Of a DNA stretch of 64,000 nucleotides, positions 41,859-49,129 are shown in pieces. A program made the translations under genes and the position numbers. Source of the DNA: Burkholderia pyrrocinia (GTDB lineage Bacteria > Pseudomonadota > Gammaproteobacteria > Burkholderiales > Burkholderiaceae); contig NZ_CP024903.1 in the NCBI RefSeq assembly GCF_003330765.1, positions 1,984,001-2,048,000 of the forward strand. Direction: 5' to 3'. A model generated the notes under the pieces. It ran no database searches. It was not told the origin of the DNA and was given only the letters and a program-made list of their open reading frames with translations. Positions within the stretch are counted from its first letter, which is position 1, and every line of letters starts with the position of its first letter.

Positions 41859-42417
41859 CAACCTGATCACCGAGCACCGGCGCCTGGAGCGACTCGTGCG
41901 GCTCCTCGAACGTCAATCGATGCTCCGTGATGCGCAGGCGGCACCGAACGCCGCAGTGCTCGTGGATGCCCTCTATTACCTCACGCGGTTTCCCGACGTG
42001 AACCACCATGCACTGGAGGATCGCGTCATCGGCAAGCTGCTCGAGAAGAAGGCGTTATCCACCGAGTTGGCAAGCGAGCTGTCGGCGCAGCACGCGACGC
42101 TGGCACTTCAGGGCCACGAACTGATTCAGGACCTCGAATCCAAGGTGCGCGATGAAAATATGTCGAGAGAGCTCCTCGAATTTCGCATCCGGCTGTACGC
42201 GGAGCGGCTGCGCCATAACATGGCGGTTGAGGAACTCACGCTGTTTCCGATCGCGACGCGTCATCTGGATTCGGGCGACTGGTCCTCGATTCTGCAGGCA
42301 AGCCCAAACCAGTCCGCTGACCCACTTTTTCAGACCCCGGTCCACGAGCGCTTTGTGCAGCTGCACCGCGTAATCGCTGCCGAAGCCGATTGCGGATGCC
42401 CGGAGGGCGACGCGTAG
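41842..42417 (+). CDS. hemerythrin-domain protein
   Basis: This 191-residue four-helix protein carries the His/Glu ligands of a di-iron hemerythrin site: His12 with the Glu-His-Arg-Arg helix start, His-His-Ala-Leu-Glu-Asp (about 55-60), a His near 79 and His-Asn-Met-Ala-Val-Glu-Glu (about 128-134). Hemerythrins bind oxygen or nitric oxide and can carry or sense them. A late His and a Cys-Gly-Cys tail add possible ligands. It overlaps the AhpD-like gene and is followed by a converging set of minus-strand genes. Confidence 0.82.
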   Translation: MTSIIDNLITEHRRLERLVRLLERQSMLRDAQAAPNAAVLVDALYYLTRFPDVNHHALEDRVIGKLLEKKALSTELASELSAQHATLALQGHELIQDLESKVRDENMSRELLEFRIRLYAERLRHNMAVEELTLFPIATRHLDSGDWSSILQASPNQSADPLFQTPVHERFVQLHRVIAAEADCGCPEGDA

Positions 42418-42479
42418 AGCCCCTTGCAGTGAAGACGGGACGGTTGCCGGCCTGGGCCACCCCGCCTTCAGCAACGGAT

Positions 42480-42617
42480 CTATGACGGTATTCGCGCCGG
42501 CCCGCTAGCGGGGGGATCGCTTGCCGGGAAGCTCTCCGCCCCGGCCTCGTCGATCAGGGCTTCGAGGTGATCGGCGCGCTGACGCGCCACGCACTCAGCT
42601 TCATGAGGGATTTGCAT
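42480..42617 (-). CDS. 45-residue protein with ESFPASDPPA motif
   Basis: A short frame starting 9 bases after the stop of the 130-residue gene encodes Met-Gln-Ile-Pro-His-Glu, a helical middle and then Glu-Ser-Phe-Pro-Ala-Ser-Asp-Pro-Pro-Ala. That motif is shared by a widespread group of tiny proteobacterial proteins of unknown function. GAGG lies 6 bases before the ATG. It is the third gene of a likely FNR-regulator operon. Confidence 0.6.
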   Translation of the reverse strand: MQIPHEAECVARQRADHLEALIDEAGAESFPASDPPASGPARIPS

Positions 42618-42625
42618 GATGGGCC

Positions 42626-43018
42626 TCAATGATGGTCTCGACTGCGATCAAGGTTTGACAACGCATCTTTCGAGACCTGGCGCGTTGTTTTGCAAAGCCG
42701 GATAACGAGAACTTCTCCCAACGGCGTCATCTGAGGTTTGCCCCGGCATCTGCGACACCGGTCAATCTTGACCAGATTGCCACTCAATAATGGCAGCAAG
42801 TCGGGCCGCTCGATGCTGACTTGCTCAGGGGCGTGAGCGACGAGCATGAGTGTGGCGATCTCGTGCGGCGTCAGCATCGGGAAATTCGTGGCGCAAGTGG
42901 GAGACGCATCGCATTGCAGCGCGGTCCGCTCTGAAGACCGTGCTTGCCCATCCCGCTGGGTGTCGAGGTGGTTGACCTGTCGGGATGCAATGCCTTCGAA
43001 TTCGTATTGAGTTTCCAT
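42626..43018 (-). CDS. hypothetical protein downstream of FNR regulator
   Basis: This is a 130-residue protein. The middle (about residues 48-100) reads like a winged-helix module: Leu-Thr-Pro-His-Glu-Ile-Ala-Thr-Leu, then Pro-Asp-Leu-Leu-Pro-Leu-Leu-Ser-Gly-Asn-Leu-Val. It also holds Cys-Arg-Arg-Cys and Thr-Pro-Leu-Gly-Glu-Val-Leu. It may be a small regulator or a metal-binding protein. The ATG overlaps the FNR stop (TGATG) and AGGAGG lies 6 bases upstream. No family is recognised. Confidence 0.6.
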   Translation of the reverse strand: METQYEFEGIASRQVNHLDTQRDGQARSSERTALQCDASPTCATNFPMLTPHEIATLMLVAHAPEQVSIERPDLLPLLSGNLVKIDRCRRCRGKPQMTPLGEVLVIRLCKTTRQVSKDALSNLDRSRDHH

Positions 43019-43893
43019 CAATGTCCTCCTGGCCGATGTTCTGGCAAGCGAACATCAGGCGCGTACCCGAATGCCTCCCGGTGGGGTTGACCCCGGAAGG
43101 AAGCATGGCCAACGTCTGTCGCCAGCTTCTGCAACCCGTCAATATCGAGAATCCGGAGATCCTTGCCACGCACCTCGATCAGCCCTCGCCCCTGCAATTT
43201 CGACAACATCCGGCTGACTGTCTCGAGCTTCAGACCGAGGTAGCTGCCAATCTCCTCGCGCGTCATCTTCAGTGTGAACGCAGCGGCGGAGTAGCCGCGC
43301 GCCTGCCAACGCTTCGACAGGTCGGCGAGAAATGTAGCCACCCGCTCCTCCGCCGTCGTAGTGCCCAGCAGCATCATGAGGACAGACTCGCGCACGATCT
43401 CAGCGCCCAGCATCTGATGCACATGGCGCTGGACTACCTTCACTTCCCGGCACAGCATCTCGAGTAGGTCGAACGGCATCACGCACACGGAACTGTCTTC
43501 CAACGCGATCGCCTCGCAACTGTGTCTGCCGGTGGCAATGCCATCGATGCCGAGCGTGTCGCCTACGATGCCGAAGCCCGTGACCTGCTCATGCCCCTCG
43601 TGATGCATGACCACGGTCTTGAACGAACCCGCGCGGATCGCATAGATGCTCGCGAAGGTGTCGCCCGGGCGATACAGAGCATGCCCGCGATGCACGGTAC
43701 GGACGCACTGCACGGCGGCGTTGAGCCGCTCGTGGGTCAAGGTGTCAATTGAACTGCGGGTGCATAGTCCTGCCATCGCGCACGTCTTGCAGGCGATGTT
43801 TGACGCCGGCCTCCCTTGGTCGGTTTGCCGCGCGAACGGCTCGCGATAGTAGAGAGATGTCGAACCTCCATAAGGTTCAGTCATGGTCAACAT
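43018..43893 (-). CDS. FNR/Anr-type oxygen-sensing regulator
   Basis: This 291-residue Crp/Fnr protein has the FNR 4Fe-4S ligands: Cys35-x2-Cys38-x5-Cys44 and Cys137 (Ser-Ser-Val-Cys-Val-Met-Pro-Phe). The recognition helix Glu-Thr-Val-Ser-Arg is that of FNR, which binds TTGAT-N4-ATCAA. It should activate low-oxygen genes when oxygen is absent. Perfect boxes occur upstream of the CBS-BON and N-ATPase genes at 56636 and 56743. Starts at 43893 or 43884 are preferred over a longer one because FNR proteins begin near the cysteine cluster. It is followed by two small genes. Confidence 0.87.
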   Translation of the reverse strand: MLTMTEPYGGSTSLYYREPFARQTDQGRPASNIACKTCAMAGLCTRSSIDTLTHERLNAAVQCVRTVHRGHALYRPGDTFASIYAIRAGSFKTVVMHHEGHEQVTGFGIVGDTLGIDGIATGRHSCEAIALEDSSVCVMPFDLLEMLCREVKVVQRHVHQMLGAEIVRESVLMMLLGTTTAEERVATFLADLSKRWQARGYSAAAFTLKMTREEIGSYLGLKLETVSRMLSKLQGRGLIEVRGKDLRILDIDGLQKLATDVGHASFRGQPHREAFGYAPDVRLPEHRPGGH

Positions 43894-44045
43894 GTTTTTC
43901 TCTATCCACAAATATCCAAGTGATCGGAGGCGTGTTGGCGGCCATCGCGAGACGCTAATCTCTCGTGCAACGCACTGGATCAACTGGCTTAGTCAAAGAA
44001 ATGTCTCTGCCACCGCGAGACTTGTTGCCGCACGTAGCGGACATT

Positions 44046-44315
44046 TCAATTCACCGCCTTCACCGTGAAGTCAATCACGATGTTGCCCGGCTCGCGAGCG
44101 ACGTACCCGAAATCCACGCGCGGCCCGAAGTGATGCTCGATTGGGGCCAGAAGCAGGAGCGGGTCATGATCGTTGACGAAGCGCATCACCTCGCCTGGTT
44201 CCAACTCATCGAGCGCGCCGAAAATGGCCGCGTAGCGGAAACGCTTGGCGATGCCGCAGGCATCGAAGACGTATTGCTGGTTAAGAATGGGCAGGACTTC
44301 TGTGCGATTTCGCAT
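44046..44315 (-). CDS. DUF2249-domain protein
   Basis: This 89-residue protein matches the DUF2249 family: Tyr-Val-Phe-Asp-Ala-Cys-Gly-Ile, Ala-Leu-Asp-Glu-Leu-Glu-Pro-Gly-Glu-Val-Met-Arg-Phe-Val-Asn-Asp-His-Asp-Pro-Leu, and a C-terminal Pro-Gly-Asn-Ile-Val-Ile-Asp-Phe strand. It has an alpha/beta fold similar to TusA-like proteins. Members often sit with hemerythrin, NnrS and nitrite/nitric-oxide genes, as here, and may serve in sulphur or iron handling. The precise role is unknown. Confidence 0.8.
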   Translation of the reverse strand: MRNRTEVLPILNQQYVFDACGIAKRFRYAAIFGALDELEPGEVMRFVNDHDPLLLLAPIEHHFGPRVDFGYVAREPGNIVIDFTVKAVN

Positions 44316-44353
44316 GGGTGTTTCTTCTGAAAGGCCGTCGGCCGTGGCCGTCG

Positions 44354-44893
44354 CTACGGCGTAGTGGTGCGTCGGGCCACCATAGCCGCGCTTAGCTTGG
44401 CCATCTGCCGCCGATCCAGGCTCGCTTCGGCAAATGGCAGAACCTCGCTCTCCTCCAGCGCGATGTGGCCGCGGTACGCATCGGCAAAGTCATCCACCCA
44501 AACGCGTTCAAGCAGCCTTGCTTTCCCTTGGGCAATGTCGGCGAGCACAGGTCGCAACCGCCCCCACCCTGCCTCCAGCGATTGATGCTCGTCCAATAAG
44601 AACGCGATCCGTTTAGTCACCGACGAGCCATGCCGTCGATCGACCTCAATCAGCATTGGAAAGAGGTCTTGTTCCTCATCCGCATGATGATGCGGGCCCG
44701 CGACGTCGAAATAGCGCAGGATGTTTCCGGCTGCCTGCTGCGCCTGGGTATCAGTGCCATGCACGGGAAGGTGCGCCGCGAGCTTCTTGAGCGTGGCGCA
44801 CTGTGCGGCAATGCGTTCGTGACACGCCCTGAGCATCTCGATCGGTTCGTCGAACGAGGGCGCAGACTTGACCAATAGACTATTCGACTTCAT
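44354..44893 (-). CDS. hemerythrin-domain protein
   Basis: This 179-residue four-helix protein has hemerythrin ligands His25, the His-His-His-Ala-Asp-Glu-Glu-Gln-Asp stretch (about 72-80), a His in Leu-Leu-Asp-Glu-His-Gln, and His-Ile-Ala-Leu-Glu-Glu-Ser-Glu. It is predicted to bind oxygen or nitric oxide at a di-iron centre. It lies between the NnrS gene and the DUF2249 gene on the same strand, so it is likely part of the NsrR-controlled unit. It differs clearly in sequence from the hemerythrin at 41842. Confidence 0.82.
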   Translation of the reverse strand: MKSNSLLVKSAPSFDEPIEMLRACHERIAAQCATLKKLAAHLPVHGTDTQAQQAAGNILRYFDVAGPHHHADEEQDLFPMLIEVDRRHGSSVTKRIAFLLDEHQSLEAGWGRLRPVLADIAQGKARLLERVWVDDFADAYRGHIALEESEVLPFAEASLDRRQMAKLSAAMVARRTTTP

Positions 44894-44918
44894 TTTGCAT
44901 CACTCACATCGTTTCGCT

Positions 44919-46118
44919 TCAGCCAGCCTTGCCGTCAGTTCGCGGGCGTGTCAGGTAGGGCCAATATTGGAGTGCGTACATGGCGAACGCCACGCACCAG
45001 CACAAGCCGGCGGCGTCGATCCACCACGCGCTCCAGCCACTCGCCAGCAACGGACCAAAGACGCGTAGAACGGCGGCGGCGATCACGAGGCAGTAACAGG
45101 CAATCTCGGCTGGTCCGGCGACGAGATTGCGGCCGGTATGTCCGAGCGCGGTCCGTGTGATCATGGCGATGATCGCGCCTCCGAGCGCACCGACGGTAAG
45201 GGCATGCAGCGCGATGGAATGCGGTACCAGTCCGACTGCACTCAGCATCAGCAGGCCGAAGCCGAGTGGAACCCAGGCGTATGCCGCGTGAAGGATGGCG
45301 AGAATCGGCCGGCGGCCGACTTTCCACGAGCGCCATCCAGCAAGCCGGATGCCATGGACCACCGCCGTCGCACCCGCCGCGCTGCCAACAAGCCACGCAC
45401 TCGCGCCTAGCGCGTCGAACCCAAAAGCCAGCAGCGGCAGCGGCACGGCCAGCGCTTCGACTACCCGCCAGCGCCTGAATGTATAGCCGGGCACAGCGTT
45501 GGCAGTGAACATCGGCGTCACTCGACCCGCGATGATAGTGACGAGCGTCACCAGCAGCCCAACAGCGGCGCCAGCAGAGCGCAATGCCAGATCGGCCCGT
45601 CCCTGCAACACCCAGGCGTGAAACAGGATGTTCAGAAGACCGAGCATGCCCAGCACGACGGGTACAAAGATATTGTGGCGGTTGCGTGCCGGGATAAGCA
45701 CGCGCAGCAAGGCGATCATCAGGACCGGCAGAAACGCCGAATCCACGATCGCGGCCAGCAGCTCCGGGCCGGACCATACCGCGATGCGCCCCACGAGCCA
45801 CAGAAGCCATAACAGGGCCAAAGGCGCGCCGGATGGTGTTTTGAGCGAGGTCCAGGCCCGCACCGCCGTCAGCAGAAAGCCAGCGACGATGGCTGCGGCA
45901 AACCCGAAGATCATCTCGTGCGTATGCCACAGGATGCCACTGAGTGACGTCATCCGACCTGCCGACACAATGCCATGCAGCGCGCCAAGCCAGACCAGAA
46001 TGGCGAGCGCACCGAACAGCGCGCCCCCGAGGTAAAACGGCCGGAAGCCGAGTCTCAGGACGGCCAGCTCCGATGCAGGTGACACGAACGAAGAACGGTG
46101 CGGCAGATGCATTTTCAT
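44919..46118 (-). CDS. nnrS: NnrS-family membrane protein
   Basis: This is a 399-residue protein with about twelve transmembrane helices, matching NnrS. It shows Gly-Phe-Arg-Pro-Phe-Tyr-Leu near residue 25, Trp-His-Thr-His-Glu-Met-Ile-Phe-Gly at about 64-72 and Gly-Arg-Val-Thr-Pro-Met-Phe-Thr. NnrS is a haem- and copper-containing protein that relieves nitric-oxide stress. AGGAGG lies 6 bases before the ATG. Its start overlaps the stop of the NsrR-type gene by 4 bases, so regulator and effector are co-expressed and the regulator senses NO itself. Confidence 0.88.
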   Translation of the reverse strand: MKMHLPHRSSFVSPASELAVLRLGFRPFYLGGALFGALAILVWLGALHGIVSAGRMTSLSGILWHTHEMIFGFAAAIVAGFLLTAVRAWTSLKTPSGAPLALLWLLWLVGRIAVWSGPELLAAIVDSAFLPVLMIALLRVLIPARNRHNIFVPVVLGMLGLLNILFHAWVLQGRADLALRSAGAAVGLLVTLVTIIAGRVTPMFTANAVPGYTFRRWRVVEALAVPLPLLAFGFDALGASAWLVGSAAGATAVVHGIRLAGWRSWKVGRRPILAILHAAYAWVPLGFGLLMLSAVGLVPHSIALHALTVGALGGAIIAMITRTALGHTGRNLVAGPAEIACYCLVIAAAVLRVFGPLLASGWSAWWIDAAGLCWCVAFAMYALQYWPYLTRPRTDGKAG

Positions 46119-46633
46119 TGCTGGCCTCCTGTGCGGCGGCTCGTACTGCCACGCGGGCGCGACACGGCCACCGATACCAACTCGCGAGGGTCGGCCATGC
46201 CCAGGACAGTCGCCGCCACCGTGGGCGCCGCGATGGCTTCTCGCAACGTCATAGTGTCGAGCTCGTGGAGAAAGGCGTCGACCGCCCGGTACAACCTGTG
46301 CCTCAGGTTGCAGGCCGGAAAAATCGTGCAGCCGTGTGCGACGGTCATATCTTGGCAACGCACGACGGCAAAATCTTTTTCGGCGGCCCGCACAATTTCC
46401 CCTACCGAAATCTGCTCGGGCGCGCGCGCAAGGCAAGCGCCGCCAGCCCGACCGCGCGAGGTTTCGATGAAGCCGACCTGGCTGAGCCCGTGAACGATTT
46501 TCGTCAAATGATTGCGTGAAATACCGTAGGCGCCCGCGATCTCGTCAATGGTCGAAACGCCACCGCCCGGGTACTTCAGAGCCAGATACATCATCACCCG
46601 AAGCGTGTAATCGGTGTAGAGAGTGAGGTGCAT
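46115..46633 (-). CDS. nsrR: Rrf2-family NO-sensing repressor, NsrR-like
   Basis: This is a 172-residue Rrf2-family winged-helix regulator with the NsrR pattern. Its N-terminus reads Met-His-Leu-Thr-Leu-Tyr-Thr-Asp-Tyr-Thr-Leu-Arg and the recognition helix region Ser-Arg-Asn-His-Leu-Thr-Lys-Ile-Val. Three Fe-S cysteines follow (Cys-x8-Cys-x5-Cys, about residues 93-108). The Fe-S cluster of NsrR is destroyed by nitric oxide, which releases repression. It is the first gene of the NnrS/hemerythrin unit and likely autoregulated through the dyad at 46699. The C-terminal 20 residues are basic and disordered. Confidence 0.85.
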   Translation of the reverse strand: MHLTLYTDYTLRVMMYLALKYPGGGVSTIDEIAGAYGISRNHLTKIVHGLSQVGFIETSRGRAGGACLARAPEQISVGEIVRAAEKDFAVVRCQDMTVAHGCTIFPACNLRHRLYRAVDAFLHELDTMTLREAIAAPTVAATVLGMADPRELVSVAVSRPRGSTSRRTGGQQ

Positions 46634-46698
46634 GGTGGCTCCATCCCTGAAACGGCGCTGTTGGACCCGCGCGTGCGAAGCTGTTCAACGGCGACACA

Positions 46699-46722
46699 TA
46701 ACATGCATTAAAAATACTTCAT
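46699..46722 (-). promoter_or_regulatory. candidate NsrR operator
   Basis: The sequence reads ACATGCATTA, AAAATACTTCAT on the plus strand, an imperfect dyad close to the NsrR consensus (two ATGCATTT-like arms facing each other). It lies 66 bases upstream of the nsrR start in an AT-rich pocket suitable for a promoter. One arm fits well and the other less so. Confidence 0.5.
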
Positions 46723-46739
46723 TGTCAGCGAATCCACAA

Positions 46740-47350
46740 TGACGTCGATCGTCGAGTTGCGTTAATCATTGGGGACCACGTCTCGAGCGCCTTTGTGATC
46801 ACGCGCACCCGTGCGCCAGCACTGGCTTTGGCGACGGACGGTTTGCATCCGTTCGACCATGCGGCTAATTGACTCATATCGGATTCGCGTGTCCGCTGAG
46901 AATCGGTTCGAAATGGAGTCGAAGCCTAAGCTCGGCCAGTAATGCGCGCCGACGTACTCGTCGATCCAGCTAACGCGGATTAATGATGGAAAAACGGTGC
47001 AACGCCGGTGGCCATTGCTCTTACGTTTTTGTAATGGAGTACCAAACACTGTCGAATGGTTGCCGGAAGTCCGCCGGCAGTTACCCATTGTGATTTACTG
47101 TCGCGCCACGACTAAACTGGAATGAGTAACGAACGGAGCACCGGTTCGAGGCGCGCTCATGGAGGTGCGGGCCGGCGCTAAGCAGCCGTAAACACGAAAT
47201 CCAGCTTGCCTGTTTGGCCACCGCACGAGTACGGCACGGGGTGAGCGCCTGGACTGGCGGTAGCTCTGCACGTCCTGCTGGCGGCGATGGTGATTTCTGG
47301 TGCGCACCTGTCGCACCATCTCACACCCCCACTAGCTCGGACGCGGTGAT
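46740..47350. other. gene-poor stretch left of IS5 element
   Basis: No supported gene lies in these 611 bases. Frames on the minus strand have no family match. The right end (about 47317-47350) continues the reading frame of a disrupted gene, described at 48293. Confidence 0.45.
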
Positions 47351-47353
47351 TAA

Positions 47354-48289
47354 GAATCTATCCGTAAATAATGTTGACCGACAACTTCACTTTACGGAAC
47401 GCGATGATCGCCGCGGCGATGTGATTGAGCGCGACGAAGCTGCGCTCCAGTTTTTCGTATCGCACGAGCAACTTACGAAAACGGTTGAACCAGCTGTGAC
47501 AGACCTCGACCACCCACCGTCGCGCTTTCTTCGTTGGATCGCGCCGCTTGGCATCGGCCTCTTTGCGTCGATCGACGACGTGGGCAATGTAGCCGTGCGA
47601 CTCGATCGTCTCCAATGCACGTTTGCCTCGATAGCCTGCATCGGCGCAAAGATGCTTGCTGCGTCGAGTTCTCGGCGTCTTGCGCTTGACCATGATGGCT
47701 TGGAGCACCGCGTCGAGTTGCGTGACATCATGCCTATTGGCTCCGGTCACGACGAGCGACAACGGGACGCCACGCCCGTCCACCAGCAGGTGGCGCTTGC
47801 TCCCTTTTTTCCCCCGATCCGTCGGGTTGCGTCCCACAGCCTCTTGCGCCATGGGCGCTTTGAACATGGCCCCGTCGATGCTTTGCCATCGCCAGGCGAT
47901 GCCTTCCATCTGGTCGTACTCGGCGAGTCCGGCCTGCCAGATGGCTTCGAACACGCCTGCCGCCTCCCATTCCAAGAAGCGCTTGTGCATCGCGCTGGCG
48001 CTGCCAAATCGTTCTTTGGGAAGCGCTTTCCATTGGCAGCCCGTGCGCAGCACATACATGATCGCCTCGAACACCTGTCGCGCCGGCTTGGCGGGTCGCC
48101 CCGCGCCGGGCTTGCGCAAGTACTCTTGGCCTGCCGGACGCTCACGCTGCGGGATCAACGGCTCGACCCGCGCCCAGAAATCCTCCGTCACCACCCACGA
48201 TTCCACTCGCTTGCGTGTTGCCATCTCTTCGTTCCGTCGCCGCTTGCAGTGCGGCCCGGAGCAAGAGTTTACTATTTACGGATAACTTC
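47354..48289 (-). mobile_element. IS5-family insertion sequence, complete
   Basis: This is a 936-base element with imperfect terminal inverted repeats (GAATCTATCCGTAAATAAT at the left, matching the right end at most positions, including a perfect TATCCGTAAATA). It is flanked by the 3-base direct repeat TAA (47351-47353 and 48290-48292), as for IS1031/IS427-type IS5 members. It carries one intact transposase gene, so it may be active. It interrupts an older reading frame on the minus strand. Confidence 0.85.
47358..48224 (-). CDS. IS5-family transposase
   Basis: This 288-residue DDE transposase has an N-terminal helix-turn-helix part (about 1-90). The catalytic domain shows Ser-Ile-Asp-Gly-Ala-Met-Phe-Lys, Gly-x-Asn-Arg-His-Asp (second Asp region), Ala-Asp-Ala-Gly-Tyr-Arg-Gly, and a Glu followed by Arg-Phe-Arg-Lys-Leu-Leu-Val-Arg-Tyr-Glu near the C-terminus. 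No frameshift or early stop was seen. It occupies nearly the whole element. Confidence 0.9.
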   Translation of the reverse strand: MATRKRVESWVVTEDFWARVEPLIPQRERPAGQEYLRKPGAGRPAKPARQVFEAIMYVLRTGCQWKALPKERFGSASAMHKRFLEWEAAGVFEAIWQAGLAEYDQMEGIAWRWQSIDGAMFKAPMAQEAVGRNPTDRGKKGSKRHLLVDGRGVPLSLVVTGANRHDVTQLDAVLQAIMVKRKTPRTRRSKHLCADAGYRGKRALETIESHGYIAHVVDRRKEADAKRRDPTKKARRWVVEVCHSWFNRFRKLLVRYEKLERSFVALNHIAAAIIAFRKVKLSVNIIYG

Positions 48290-48292
48290 TAA

Positions 48293-48441
48293 CGCGCCCG
48301 GCATGTCGTTGCCGTTGACCACGTCGGCCCAGCATTCGGCGAACTCGGCGTCGGCACCACGTATTCGGACTCCGTCTACTGAACTCGGAACCGTGAACAC
48401 GCTGGTACCCGTTGTGCGCCAACATCGCAACCCCAGGGGTC
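48293..48441 (-). pseudogene. C-terminal fragment of a gene split by insertions
   Basis: The minus-strand frame (Gly-Thr-Ser-Val-Phe-Thr-Val-Pro-Ser-Ser-Val-Asp-Gly-Val-Arg-Ile) reads into the IS5 site. Removing the IS and one TAA copy continues it for ten codons (Ile-Thr-Ala-Ser-Glu-Leu-Val-Gly-Val, stop). The other end is cut by the deleted element at 48442. The protein family is not recognised. Confidence 0.5.
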
Positions 48442-48943
48442 TAACAGGCTGTTGAAAAGCGCATCGATTTGACGACCGAGGCACTGTTTAAGGGGTTCTC
48501 CATCAGGATGTGCCCAGGTAACACAGAATGGACGGCGTGCCTTTGCTCTCCTTGAACAGCCGTGCGTCCGGATCGGTACTCGACTCGTAAGTCTCGTTGC
48601 TGCGCCGCTTGCCTTTCCAGTCAGTGTCGGCGTTACGCCCGCCCGCCGGCGGCGGCTCATCGTCCGCCCCCTCCTTGGGCCGGAAACTTTTGTGGCTGGC
48701 CCAAGCGTGCCACACTGAACAGCCCGCTGAGCCGCTTCAGCGCGTCGTTGACGAGCAGCCGAAGCGGCCGCAGCGGGTGGTCGGCCGGAACAAAATCTTC
48801 CAGTTTTACCGTCGTGAACAGCGGTTCTTGCATCTCGTCCATTCCGCGCATCGCTCTCGTCTGCCCAAGATCATGAACACGATATCTCTAACGCATCGCC
48901 CTCAGGGCCCGCTTACACCGTATCCAATTTCAACAGCCTGTTA
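48442..48943 (-). mobile_element. internally deleted IS5/IS1182-like element with intact ends
   Basis: Perfect 16-base inverted repeats (TAACAGGCTGTTGAAA) bound 502 bases. Inside are the N-terminal part of a transposase (48657-48851) and, in another frame, a middle part with Gly-Gly-Arg-Asn-Ala-Asp, Lys-Arg-Arg-Ser-Asn-Glu-Thr and Thr-Asp-Pro-Asp-Ala-Arg-Leu (48503-48715). The catalytic gene is broken by deletion and frameshift. The intact ends mean it could still be moved by a related transposase. Confidence 0.75.
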
Positions 48944-49101
48944 AGGATAACTTAAGCATCGCGTGTCAATCTCGTCCAACGGAGATAACGACGATCACGC
49001 TTATCATGTTTCGCGTCGTCCACGCCGAGTGACGGCAAACGTGGCGTTAACTGCAGTACACCCCGCGATCTTCGGGACCTGCCCGGCTGCCGCTCTCGTT
49101 T

Positions 49102-49129
49102 GACCCGGTTCAACACCGGGTCTTTTTTT
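49102..49129 (+). terminator. Rho-independent terminator, split by ISL3 insertion
   Basis: An eight-base-pair stem (GACCCGGT with ACCGGGTC) with a five-base loop is followed by seven T. It is a classical intrinsic terminator on the plus strand. The ISL3 element begins directly after the T-run, which is also its target duplication. No gene ending into this terminator was recognised. Confidence 0.75.

Noticed and set aside
46762..47088. A 108-codon minus-strand frame left of the IS5 element.
   Set aside because: There is no family match and no ribosome site, and the composition is mixed. Probably non-coding or debris.
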